A DNA stretch of 64,000 nt from Tethya wilhelma (Eukaryota; Porifera; Demospongiae; Tethyida; Tethyidae). Under the pieces are notes generated by a model. That model worked only from the letters and a program-made list of their open reading frames with translations, was not told where the DNA came from and searched no databases. Of the stretch, positions 12,079-21,924 are shown one piece after another. Made by a program: the position numbers and the translations under genes. The number at the start of each line of letters is the position of its first letter. Position 1 is the stretch's first letter. The DNA lies in assembly GCA_964030475.1 (NCBI GenBank), contig CAXIPT010000001.1, forward strand, positions 7,959,687-8,023,686, read 5' to 3'.

Positions 12079-12108
<30 letters not shown>
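12042..12108 (+). repeat. (GT)18, N, then poly-G
   Basis: A GT run ends at an N (12078) followed by about 30 consecutive G. The homologous site near 32,050 has only short C runs. The poly-G is therefore either a real expansion or an assembly artefact. Confidence 0.85.
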
Positions 12109-12110
<2 letters not shown>

Positions 12111-12314
12111 GATTTTGCATCTAGCATACATGAATTCATAGTATCAGTCTGAGTGCATGATTAAATAATTACTATTGGTGTTATAAAATTAATGACCTAG
12201 GTGTACCAATGTATGATAATTATTGTCTTAGACAATACTGGAGCTCACCTGTTACTCCTGATAATCACTACTACATGTCTCTGATGGGTCCTTCTAGTTC
12301 TGTACCTTTTTTCT

Positions 12315-12377
12315 GGTAAAGGTCATCATACGTACAAACATAGATACGCGGGTACGCATGCGCATGCGCGCGCGTTA
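12315..12377 (+). promoter_or_regulatory. Motif cluster: GGTAAAGGTCA plus TGCGCATGCGCG
   Basis: Same pair of motifs as at 820-897, here at 12315-12325 and 12359-12370, about 180-240 bp beyond the stop of gene B2. It belongs to the conserved 3' flank of the type B genes. Confidence 0.35.
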
Positions 12378-12557
12378 TGCGTAAGCGTACATTCAGTCTT
12401 ATTCATGTTTGACTTTTCATCGGGAATATGTGTGTGACTTAATAATGACATACAATACTATCAAGAAACAAGCATACTGTTATTGAGGTGGGAAAAACTT
12501 AATTTTCTGCTGTGAATTAGTAACACCAAGACTCTTTGTAACACTTGTAAGGTAAGT

Positions 12558-13579
12558 TTATCGCAAATCTTTCTGATTTGAACCAGAAGGCCCAGATTTC
12601 TTCTCACTGTATAGTGGCCACAATATCATAGATAACCCCTGAATATTAAGAAAATTACACATGCATGCATACAATATCATGACAAGTTTGTTTACATGAC
12701 TATTATAACTTACGAGAAAGAAAAGAGAGATTACACATCCTGAAAACTGTACTCTCACTTGTACATCAAAGTTGTCATCAACAGAAGAGGGAATCCTCAA
12801 TAAAAGATCCACTACAAATTCAATTCCATCCTCTGCTAGTTCATACACCAACCTAACGAGCGCTCCTATTGTGTCAAACAAGACATTGTTGATTCCAATG
12901 ATAGCAGTGACATCAGGAATTGGAATGGCGCCAGTAACGGCATCTTCAAAGTCACCAAAAGAAGATGCACCGAAAATGAACAATGCAGTGTAAACGAGAG
13001 GAGATGTTATGATTGCAGCATAGATTAGAGCTGCGAGCGTTGCCTAAAAATATGATCAGTAGTCGAATTATGCAATAGTTTATTTTAATATGGTACTAAA
13101 CTACTAATAGTAATGCTTACAAAACTTCCAAGTAAGTAGCCAATTCGACGAAATCTATAGCTCAGGAGAATATGCAATGTAGCCATTATAAATGCTAGTG
13201 GACCAGCAACTAAAGTACACCAGAACGGGATAAACAAATTTCTTAAGGCAGCTGATGATGAAAAATCCAAACTGTAAGACATAAATACCATAATAAGGAC
13301 TAAATTCAAACTGGTTCAAGTTACATATATAATATCAGCCAAAGTAACTTTATACTTACTTTCTTACTTGAGCGCCAAATGCAGACGCAAAAACCACCCA
13401 TCCCATAAAGGACAGGGCAATACAGAGCAGTGACAGCTAAAATTTAATAGTATAATAGTTATTCAATTATTTTCGATAATAATGGTACCTGCTTTTACCT
13501 GCCTGAACAGTCCGTGGGCTGCTTTGCTGTAGCAACTTAAAAACTTCGAGCAGTACTTCGCAGCATTGAATTCTACCAT
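12558..13579 (-). CDS. Type B four-span membrane protein (copy B2)
   Basis: Exons at 13499-13579, 13360-13436, 13121-13271, 12714-13043 and 12558-12638 on the minus strand join in phase to 239 residues. The layout is identical to B1 and B3: a short cysteine-containing lead, a span in exon 2 (SFMGWVVFA), a second in exon 3, and a long exon 4 with the third span, acidic stretch and fourth span. The C-terminus ends SNQKDLR without a KKXX signal. It is the inverted counterpart of B3, and their upstream regions also match. The function is unknown. Confidence 0.87.
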
Positions 13580-13640
13580 AATTATTGCTATAGCTATCTA
13601 GGCCGCCTTCTGTGGTACAGAAACAATTCGATCGCCAAAT

Positions 13641-13671
13641 TCCTCCCTTATATATGGTGTAAGGGAGGAGT
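13641..13671 (-). promoter_or_regulatory. Putative core promoter of B2: palindrome around a TATA-like core
   Basis: The inverted repeat CTCCCTTA/TAAGGGAG flanks TATATGGTG about 65-90 bp upstream of the B2 ATG. The equivalent of B3 (30556-30587) keeps the CCTCCC arms and the TATATATA core. The placement suits a TATA box, but this is inference. Confidence 0.4.
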
Positions 13672-13873
13672 TCATTTTGCAAATCATTCAGGAAATCATC
13701 GTATTTTGTCGACATGTCGCGGAGAAAGGACGTATTTTTGTTATTACGGATCACGTGCTGTGTACATTGTGCTGAAAGCTGAAATCTTAGTTTGCAAGAT
13801 TCCTTGACAAAGTAAGACTTAGTTTTTTTTTGCACAGCGCTAATTATTTTCTCGGGCTTTAATCAATAATTTA

Positions 13874-13929
13874 TTGGGGGTTTGTGTGTGTGTGTGTGTG
13901 TCACAAGCCACACACACACACACACACAG
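13874..13929. repeat. (GT)n-(AC)n perfect hairpin
   Basis: A GT run, a seven-base spacer (CACAAGC) and an AC run of equal length form a perfect inverted repeat. It marks the border of the inverted duplication. The other copy begins at the N/(CA)n at 30320. Confidence 0.8.
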
Positions 13930-15602
13930 AAAAAAATGATTTCTGATACATTGGTTATTCTCTTTGTGTCATAGTTAGAATTTTGTGACTGAGTCGCTAA
14001 TAGAAATTACCCTTACTGCATGAGGCTTAGTCCAAGCAGTATAAACAATACAACCCCTAATAGACACTGAAAACAAACTCTCAAACTTAAGCTCTGCCAT
14101 ATCTTCTGGACTGATAAAAACTGAAAAGTGGTCTCAGAACATTGCGTAACGCCAAAGAATTCTATACAAATAGATGAGGGTCCTGATGACATGCACGTAC
14201 ACATGCAGTCTAGCTCTGTTTGATGTTTGAGTTGTACACACATGAAAGAATGGCAAATGCATTTGCTGTTAACTTCCTGTAAGTTCCTATGAAAGAAGAT
14301 ACATGGTTTGATTCATTACATCAAACCTAACTTCTGTTTACAAGTTGATGAATCAATTAACCTCAAGTTTATGCTTATTGTTTTTGGGTACAATTGACTC
14401 TTGAAATTGCTACAATACAACCATGTATATCACAGTGTACCTGCAGCTGTATTTATAGCTTCTTAGAATATTCCTGCATATTACATGTGCTTTACAATTA
14501 TATTGTGGCTCAGGTAGATCACATCTTAATTTGTGCTGTGTTTATTGGTTGGTTTATTGGGTGTGTCATCTTGTTCATAAATTTTTGTACAATCATGTTG
14601 TCACATGGAGTTTCTTCCATGCATTTTGGTGCGTACCTGATTGTCAGTTAATTTTTGAACAGCTATATATACAGTAAATTTTGTTTGACAGTTTGGTTGT
14701 CTGAGTTAGTTACCGTATAGTGGGAAAGTTTCATGGGGTTTAACTTTTGCGGTGTTTGCGGATCACGATCCATGCATCCATTAAAGTTTTTATCCGCAAA
14801 ATTTTCCTTAATGTATTATACATATGGGCTCGCACACAGCTCATCCGTAAAAGTTAACTTGCAAAAAAATGTTTGACTAGAGACACCCACAAAAGTTTGA
14901 CACCGCGAAACTTTCCCGCTATACAGTATAAGTTACAAAAATGATGTGAGATAATGATCTCATGTATATAGCTATGACCTTTGTATCTCTATAGCATTCC
15001 TTGCAGAGTCTCCACCGATTCGTGTAGTATGAATCATTGATATATCATCACAGACTTGATTTCCCAGTTAGCATTAAAGTAGTAAATTCCCACACCCCTC
15101 CAAATCTCAGAGGTGTTTAATTTATAGTCTAATATTATAATATTTCACTGCTGCTCATAATATTATGTGCATGCTACTATATATACCCACATCTACATAA
15201 TTATGTGTGTGTGTCTAAGAGTGACATAAAGTAAATAATAATGCTCAATACCACGCCAGTAATTTAATTTTTGTTTCTAAAATTAATTGGACGTACCATA
15301 ATAATTATAGTTATTGCATTATGATTGTGCACCTTATAGGCAATAAGATACTAACACATTATGAAACTACATAGTTCTACTGGGCGTAATTCCCTGAGCT
15401 CATGAGTGACACAGAATAGTATGGATATGGCTGCATGTACATGTACTCATCATTGGTTAAGAGCCAATAGTTTTTAATATATATAGTGGCTTCCTGTTAA
15501 CATTTTAATAAAATACAGTATCAAGCTGCTAGCTAATCATTAGTAGTAAGTCGAAGTTATAGCTACACCTATACACATTAACTGTGTAACTTGAAAGTAA
15601 AA
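13930..15602. other. Intergenic with an inverted fragment and a MITE
   Basis: About 14,250-14,400 is a reversed copy of 6,250-6,360, the 5' flank of unit 1. A 218-bp MITE lies at 14,711-14,928. The frames at 14,013 and 14,394 have no homologue or splice logic. Confidence 0.45.
14711..14928. mobile_element. Mariner-like MITE (TA target site)
   Basis: Ends TACCGTATAGTGGGAAAG and its near-complement CTTTCCCGCTATACAGTA form about 22-bp terminal inverted repeats with TA on both outer edges, as in Tc1/mariner insertions. The internal TTTGCGG/CCGCAAA motifs match a reversed relative at 57,341-57,512. Confidence 0.75.
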
Positions 15603-16689
15603 ATGCCAGTAAGCTTTTTAGGATATGAGTTTTCTCTTCAAGGACTTCTAGACAGAGTATGTTAATATTTAACTGTTGGTCATGCATTTTTCTGGCAATT
15701 ATGTGACTATGATCATGATTGCAGATTAACTTGTTCTGCCTTGGACTCTCAGCAAGTGGATGGTTGACATTTGTAGTTGCCTTTGGAGCAAATATTTTAA
15801 GGTATAGTATATAACGCTTACAGGGTGACTCAATTTACGAATATACATAGGCTATAAGAGTAAGCTAATAAACTTTTTAAATATAGCATTGATCCAGTTG
15901 TTCGAGCAACCAGCTTTCTCTTTGTGCCATGGTGGGTAGCTGCTCTAACTGGACCTGTGTTCTACACATTGGCTGGTCTCTACTACTTCCTCAATCATTT
16001 CAGTTTTGGAAAGCTATTCGGTGGAGCTGTATCGATACCTACAAAATTCATTATCTATTAATTATTGTTATTGCCATGACATTGTATATTGTTAGTATTA
16101 GCAATAGCTTGATTAATTTAAGTGCACATACGTCATGCACTGCCAGTTAATAATTCCTTAATCTGTTGTGACATTAGAGTGCCTTTGTGGCTCTCATTTA
16201 TGTGGGTGCACTTGCAGCTCCCATGTTTGCTGCTGCCACTCTCATTGCTGGAGTCGTAGGAGCTATTGATGATGCTTTGGAAGCAATTAGGATTCCTGCC
16301 AACATCATTGAAGACGTTATTCCACTTGGCCTTGGTGGAATTCCAAATCCTGTTGATAGTGTTCCTTCAATTGAAGATGCACTAAATTTGGGACCGATTG
16401 ATTTTGGTGACCTCCTCGATGATGTAATAGATATTTTGAGGGATTTAATTAGAGGAATTTTGTATATCATTCTCGTGATATTTTTTGAGAAGTATCTGTC
16501 TGGTATCAGAGGACAATTTATTGGCAGTTTCACAGCTATTTTCTTCCTTGTGAGTTCAAAATAATTAACAGTTAAGCCTATTATTGTATTGATGATCCAT
16601 TAACTCTGCATGCATTATAATAGATCTTGTCAATGATGACTTGGCCATTTTATCATCACAAAAAAGGTCAAAAGAAGAAACTTTGCTAA
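15603..16689 (+). CDS. Type A four-span membrane protein with KKXX tail (copy A3)
   Basis: Exons 15603-15656, 15725-15801, 15887-16028, 16178-16549 and 16624-16689 encode 236 residues in phase. The start is MPVSFLGYEFSLQGLLDR, and the C-terminus KKGQKKKLC keeps KKLC. Distinctive changes against A2/A4 include VRATSF in exon 3 and RDLIRGILYIILVIFF at the fourth span. The 5' flank is unlike that of A2 and A4, so this copy is older or was placed by a separate event. It lies 2 kb from and divergent to B2, echoing the B1-A1 arrangement. The function is unknown. Confidence 0.88.
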
Positions 16690-16840
16690 TGTAAACGTCT
16701 AAACTGATGTGTCTATCATACGAATTTATGACAAACTATAAACAAGAGTACACAATAATTAAACTTGCTATAATTATTATAATGAATTAATTATTATCGT
16801 GACCTCTGCGACTCGCGAACTTGACACACCCAAACGTTAC

Positions 16841-16854
16841 ACGCATGCGCATAA
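16841..16854 (+). promoter_or_regulatory. NRF-1-like site upstream of the PH-domain gene
   Basis: ACGCATGCGCAT lies about 80 bp before the ATG at 16934, a position that fits a promoter site. A comparable site precedes the death-domain gene (48036-48046). Confidence 0.3.
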
Positions 16855-16933
16855 GACTTCTTATAGGGGGCGTAACTAATGATACAGTACAGCACACCCA
16901 CTAGAGCAGCTGTACTTTTGAAAGCAGAGTTTC

Positions 16934-17097
16934 ATGGCTGAGCATCAACCCCCGGCTCCACAGCCTATCCAGCGCCCTGCAGAGCAACCAGCTCTCACTC
17001 TTCAAGAGGGCTATATTCAAGGCTGTGAAGGATATCTGAGGAGAAGATCAAAGATTCTAAAACGATGGAAGAAAGAGTGGACAAAAGTCGCACCAGG
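16934..17097 (+). CDS. First exon of a PH-domain protein (rest not found)
   Basis: The exon begins MAEHQPPAPQPIQRPAEQP, a proline-rich lead, and reaches EGYLRRRSKILKRWKKEW. That is the typical first strand of a pleckstrin-homology domain (small-Tyr-Leu, basic residues, then K-x-W), the part that contacts phosphoinositides. The exon probably ends at CCAG|GTACAG near 17097; a second donor lies 6 bases on. The rest of the PH fold (W.FVL onward) is not seen before the N at 18572, so exons may be hidden in a gap. The next plus-strand exon is the Cys-rich one at 18614. Confidence 0.6.
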
Positions 17098-17119
17098 TAC
17101 AGGTACCCTACTCGGTTGA

Positions 17120-17759
17120 ATCATAGATAATATAGCTGAATTTAGCCATAATTTTGTGACCAAGATCAATATATATCCTGATCTTTGAAGTGAGTTAGAT
17201 CACTTGATCGTGATGAATTCAATTTCCTGATTCTATATTGATCGTGGTCACAAACTGAAAGTGAGTGATCCATGACTTGTCGACCCATTTTCACCTATAA
17301 TTATTATGATCTGCTAACTCAAACTATAAAAGAAGAATGAATTTAGATGATACTGTCAGGGGAATTTGTGGAATGTGGGTGTAGTGTGGGCATAAATGGT
17401 CTTTTGTTGATTATTATAGTAAAATTATGTAAGTCTGTGCTTGTTCAAGATCATCGTGATCTAGCTCGTCATGGTTCTTTGATTCTAGTGGCACAGTGCT
17501 ATAAAATTTATTGCCTCGTGATTAAACCATTATTTTGGTTGACTTGTAGTGAGCTATATACATAAAGGCTACCTACATTCTGTCTGTAGATTTGCTTGTC
17601 TTTATGTGTCTATCCATTGTGCAAGGCTAGCTTACTGGAAGTTGTCTAGTACCTCAAGTCAATAGAAACCTTTTTTTTTTTTAAATAGAAAGCTAAAATA
17701 TTGTGTTACTGACCTTTGGAAAGTCTCATGGAGTCCATTTTGCATATCACCCATAGTCA
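17120..17759. other. Intronic or intergenic DNA
   Basis: AT-rich with short frames only. No exon matching a PH continuation was found. Confidence 0.4.
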
Positions 17760-18383
17760 ACTCTATACTAGTCTCGTGCCCAGACCCCACCCCTCGCAAG
17801 GAGGGGAAAAAGGGGTCTGGTACGCTACGTCCAAATTCTTGGTTCTTGCTGAGTCAGCATTCATGAAAACGTGCAAGCCAATCAGATTGCAGAATTCAAG
17901 GTGTCACATGATGCTCATGCTCAATTCAATAGAAGTGCGCGTGATTGTCATACAGTGTCTAGCAAGACTTTAGTCCAGTTTTATTCAAAGATTTTTGCTT
18001 ACTAACTTCACGCTTGTGGTGAATTTCCTTCTGCAGCTTAGTGCCAGCACTGATATCCGATTCAAGGTCGTTTTGTATAGTTTCCAAGTTCTCTGGATTG
18101 TCCGTGCCATAATTGTGTAGCTCAGACATACTAGTGGCATTTGTCATGAACAAAAGGACTATGAGATGGCAGCTAAGTATGCAGATCTTCTAACTTTTTA
18201 TGACAAATACTGAAAATACACTCCGGGACTACCACGTGATGCGCGTAGTACAAAGCCATGCATGGTCACGTGATATATCTGTCTGATGCTGACTCAGCAG
18301 AACCAAGAATTTGGACGTAGCGTACCAGACTCTCTTTCTCCTTGGAGAATGGGTGGAGTCTGGGGACGAGACTAACTCTATAC
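17760..18383. mobile_element. Mutator-like foldback MITE with 9-bp target duplication
   Basis: The element spans 17769-18374. It starts TAGTCTCGTGCCCAGACC and ends with the near-complement of this (GGGGACGAGACTA). The inverted arms run on for about 90 bp, through ACGCTACGTCC and a TGCTGAGTCAGC core. Outside lie identical 9-bp copies ACTCTATAC at 17760-17768 and 18375-18383. Long arms with a 9-bp duplication are the signature of MULE-derived elements. It has no coding capacity. Confidence 0.85.
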
Positions 18384-18613
18384 ATGTGCTGTTTCCTGTC
18401 TGTGTATCTAGAAACTCATTTTTAACTATTGTACGTAACTAGATTGTGGGTGGTCACTCCTACTCTTTGTACTGAAACCCAAGAATATCTTCACTTGGAT
18501 GTTTGTTATGCTTTCACTGATGTCACAATCTATTCATAGTGTTTCTAGATACATCAGTTTGTATTAGCTGTNTGTGCTATGATACACATGCATGTACACC
18601 TCGTCTCATATAG

Positions 18614-18919
18614 TGTCAAGGTAGAAAATGTGATAAGAAAGATGTCCCCCTTTATGACGGATGTATATTTGAATGCACAATGCCAGAAGATGGTAAGTCA
18701 CCTTACGATAACAAGGAGTTTCGTGATCAACATCAATTCTGTGAAGAGTGTGCCGAAGGAGAGAATCTAAAGCACAAGGATAAATGCCCGGCAGAACACT
18801 CGCCAAACGAAAACAAAAGAGATATTCCCTTACGTGAAGGACCTCACAGGATCATGGAAATGCCCACAGATCCTTCTGAATCTTATCCAGAATACCACAT
18901 GCCGAGCACATGGCAGTAG
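18614..18919 (+). CDS. Terminal Cys-rich exon of an unidentified protein
   Basis: After a TATAG acceptor a 101-codon frame runs to TAG at 18917-18919. It is cysteine-rich at the start (CQGRKCDKK, DGCIFECT, FCEECAEG, KDKCP) and then charged and proline-rich (PSESYPEYHMPSTWQ at the end). The cysteine spacing could be a zinc-binding or disulphide module; I cannot name it. Exon 1 of the PH gene at 16934 is in the right orientation to precede it, but the N at 18572 lies between, so the link is unproven. Confidence 0.5.
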   Translation, partial: CQGRKCDKKDVPLYDGCIFECTMPEDGKSPYDNKEFRDQHQFCEECAEGENLKHKDKCPAEHSPNENKRDIPLREGPHRIMEMPTDPSESYPEYHMPSTWQ

Positions 18920-19196
18920 GTTGATTGTTGTAAGTATTGGACAAGAATACTATAAAATTTTAATAGAACATGCTTTACAAGTCTTATTATATGTAGCTAG
19001 ATATTAAACAACATAAACTGTATATTAAACTAAATTACTAACTGTTACAGTAACTCATAAAGTTTATATAACGTAGGCAGATCGAAAAATAAGGTTTTTA
19101 CTATAAGCAAACCAACACAATCATTTGTAGTTTCAACTTTTTGTGCACAAGCAGGCTACTAATAATCAGTTTTAATGATACTAAACAGCAATCTCC

Positions 19197-20184
19197 CTAA
19201 TTTCTAGAGTGCATCTTAAAACTCATTCTAGTCTTCAGTTTGAAGTTGGTATTAGGATCTACAACCCACAGTGGAAGGTCATCGGTTTCTCGTGTATGAT
19301 AATCCTCTCCAATATTACCCTTTGTGTCAAACTTTGGCCAAATGAGCTCCTCATCTTTGACTAGTTGAACTTCGTGAGTCACTGGGTATGGAAAGCTGTA
19401 TACGTGATCATACAAGGGAATCACACATAACAGGAAGTTGCAATGGTTTCTTGGGTGCATTATCATAACACATTAACTTACAATTTTTCTGGAGAATATG
19501 AATGAAACTCTTTTAGTTGTAGTGAACATTTTTGTAGACAGAGTGTGTCTTCACTCGGACTAAGCTTTCTCCCTGCTATAGCTAGAGGGTACATGGTCAG
19601 GAAAACAGCATCTTCAGCAAGAATGTCTTTATCGTCCAGCAAATAAATGAGATAGGTCACTGCATACAGATAGGTTGGAAATACTTAAGTTTGTATCGTA
19701 TATATTACTGTATGGTTACTATCGATAGCTGCTATAAATCTGCTAACTTACTAGTGTTCACGTGAATTGCCTTATTCAAAGGAGCCAACAAAATGAAGTT
19801 GATCTCAACCGATTTAGCTTTGCCTTTAACTTCCTCCAAGAACTAGAAAAGAAAAGTATAGATCAGTGATATAACATGATGGAAACTAGCTGGGATTCAA
19901 ACCCAGGTCTTTAGAATTCTAGTTGAATGCTCTTTTTATGTAACACTGTATAATACAGCCAGGACTATATAGTTTTCTGGACGTACCATTTTTACTGATG
20001 ATTCATTAACCAGCACATCCTCAGGGTACGTCAATACAGTGACGTTATTAGTTTTCTTTGCGAGATCTTTCTTCCTCTCTGACTTGTCGTCTTCTGAATC
20101 ACGGTTGTAGAAGAACGGACTGAAATTAATACAGAGAACCTGGTACACAAGCAAGCATACAACATCGTGTTTAAGCAATATCAT
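19197..20184 (-). CDS. Small four-exon gene, unidentified, start at a Helitron border
   Basis: Exons at 19987-20184, 19752-19842, 19482-19659 and 19197-19395 join in phase to 221 residues. The first exon begins MILLKHDVVCLLVYQVLC, which could be a signal peptide, followed by acidic and lysine-rich residues and an NVT glycosylation sequon. The rest (FLEEVKGKAKSVEINFILL, YLIYLLDDKDILAEDA, IWPKFDTKGNIGEDYH) matches no family I know. The proposed ATG (20182-20184) lies inside the first bases of a Helitron, TCAT read in reverse. The true 5' end may therefore have been displaced, or an acceptor at 20120 may be used instead (CAG|TCCG). Confidence 0.6.
19886..19940 (-). repeat. tRNA-derived SINE fragment
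   Basis: Read on the minus strand, GGGTTTGAATCCCAGCTAG is a TΨC-arm/B-box-like sequence preceded by an anticodon-arm-like CAACTAGAATT. The 5' half (A box) is decayed. A fuller copy is at 61,585-61,662. It lies in an intron of the gene above. Confidence 0.55.
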
Positions 20185-21924
20185 ACGTACGGTAGTACGT
20201 ATAGTAGGAATGGGCCGAACGTCCCATAGACACAATACAAAATGTTGATGTTTATAAAGTCTCAAACAAAGATAGCTAAGCCTTCAAATACGTTTGGACG
20301 CCTCCTACGGACAGTTTTCTAACTCTATAAACCGAGAAAACTAACAGAAACTTTCTAGAGTGCTCTGGAGAGAGCGCTAGTAGGAAGCCATTCCAGTGCA
20401 TTTTTGTTTTCTTTGTTCCTTACTTTGTGACTTACTTGAACGTGATTTCCACACAAATGAAAAGAATTCAACCAACTTTGGCTGTACTGTGTGACTTGAA
20501 TTCATCCGAAGTACGCCCTTTTATACTCTTTTGTTGCCCAAAAGCCTTGAAGAAAAGAAAATCTAGATAGCATCTCTTGAATTGCATGTGCAGCGTAGCC
20601 ATTTTTATAGGTAAAGGTCGAAAAGTCGTTGTGCTAGCTATAGCGCTAGCGCGCGTAGCATATGCGCATGACGATCTTTGCCATTGCGATAAGCATATGC
20701 TATCCGGTCAGGTACCAGTACCAGCAAGCAAATCAGAGTGGAGTCTAGGATTCCGGGAACGAGCTCTAGGTTGGACATGCGCAGTTATACAGTACCTGCA
20801 CTAGTCAAAACCAGTTTGCTGACCAGTTTTAGGCAGTTTCAGAGCGAATGCTGAACAGAGAGAAATCTTTTCGAGTTGTCAACTGTTAGTACATCGATCC
20901 GAGAGCCCAAGAGTTCCAAGTTGTACGAAGAGTCTCATCTTCCCGAATCCGTCCTGCTTTGCTAACGGACTGAGCTAAGTTGTTTGTGTTATTTTTGTTG
21001 TTTCCCCCCACGTCTTGTACTAGCTGTGTAAAAAAAAAAAAAAAGAAAAGAAAAAAAAAGTGTTTATTAATCTTTGCTAAGCTTAATTCCGTCAGTGTTG
21101 TCTGTTAATTAATTTCAGTTCTTGTCAGTACCAACTTAGGCTACTCAGCAAGCTACTATTTTAGTAGAATAGTCACAGACTGGGCTGATTATCAAGTTCA
21201 GTGCTGTTCATGATAAGTTTCAGTGTTTGGACTCAACAAGATATTGTAATACAATATTGTTCTTGTATATTGTTGCTTTACTCAGCTATCATTTATTGTT
21301 ATTTTCTGTTAGATAAGAATCTTTGTATTATTATAGTCTATACATATGCATAATGCCCACAAGACAATCCAAACAGCGATCCAAAAGAAAGCTGTATTAT
21401 CTAGCTAATAAAGACAAAGTTTTAGCTTCACAAAAAGAGTATTATTCAAACAATGTTGAAAAGGAAAGAGCTCGAAGCATTCAAAACTATGTGACAGTAA
21501 AGCAAGAAACACCTGAAAGAGTCAAATATGCTTCTAAGTGTTCATCACGCAAAAACTATTATAAAAATTTACCATACAACAGAGAGGCCTCAAGAATTAG
21601 AATGAGGAAAATGTGTGAAAAAAATAGCCAAGCATATAGGGAGGACTCTAGGATTAGGATGAAGAGAATGTATGACAGGAATAGTCAATCTTGTAGGGAG
21701 GCCTCCAGAATTAGGAAGAAGATAAGGTATCACCGTAATAAACAAGCTTGTAGAGAGGCCTCTAGACTGAGAGAAAGGAAACGGTATGCCAGAAACCCTC
21801 TAGTAAAGGCCATGTATTACAAGAGAAAGCAGCACATTATTCGTATTCAACGCAAGAATAAATATGCCCTGTATGAACTACGTGGTGTTAGTAGAGAAGC
21901 AATTCTAAAGAACCTCCAAGTTAA
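20181..21924 (+). mobile_element. Helitron, 5' part (copy 1, cut by N)
   Basis: The element starts TCATACGTACGGTAGTACGT directly after an A, the A|T target rule with a 5' TC that Helitrons follow. The end carries a perfect short palindrome (TACGTAC-GGTA... complement). A 1.17-kb leader with GGTAAAGGTCG (20610-20620) precedes the coding frame. The sequence stops at the N at 21925, where unrelated duplication unit 2 begins, so the truncation is probably an assembly effect. Confidence 0.75.
21353..21924 (+). CDS. Helitron-like protein, N-terminal repeat region (partial)
   Basis: The ATG at 21353 opens MPTRQSKQRSKRKLYY, aligned by eye with MPSKKYQKRCKRKQYY of copy 2 at 27770; an upstream in-frame ATG at 21323 is not shared. 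The 190 codons are very basic and carry about four imperfect 19-residue units of the type SCREASRIRKKIRYHRNKQ. They end YELRGVSREAILKNLQV, also shared with copy 2, at the N. The C-terminal part is missing from this window. Its role is probably in DNA binding by the transposon protein, inferred from charge and repeats. Confidence 0.75.

Larger units (their letters stand above)
9640..13900. repeat. Inverted duplication unit (reverse of 30321-32640)
   Basis: Gene B2, its 3' flank with the GGTAAAGGTCA cluster and the DNA out to about 9640 reappear in reverse orientation after 30,321. This copy carries about 1.7 kb between roughly 10,300 and 12,040 that the other lacks, including the orphan minus-strand exon at 11,386. 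One short piece (near 9,940 and 32,250) is in direct rather than inverted orientation, so later rearrangement has occurred. Confidence 0.8.

Noticed and set aside
17959..18153. 64-codon minus-strand frame
   Set aside because: Lies wholly inside the MULE-type foldback element and has no homologue.
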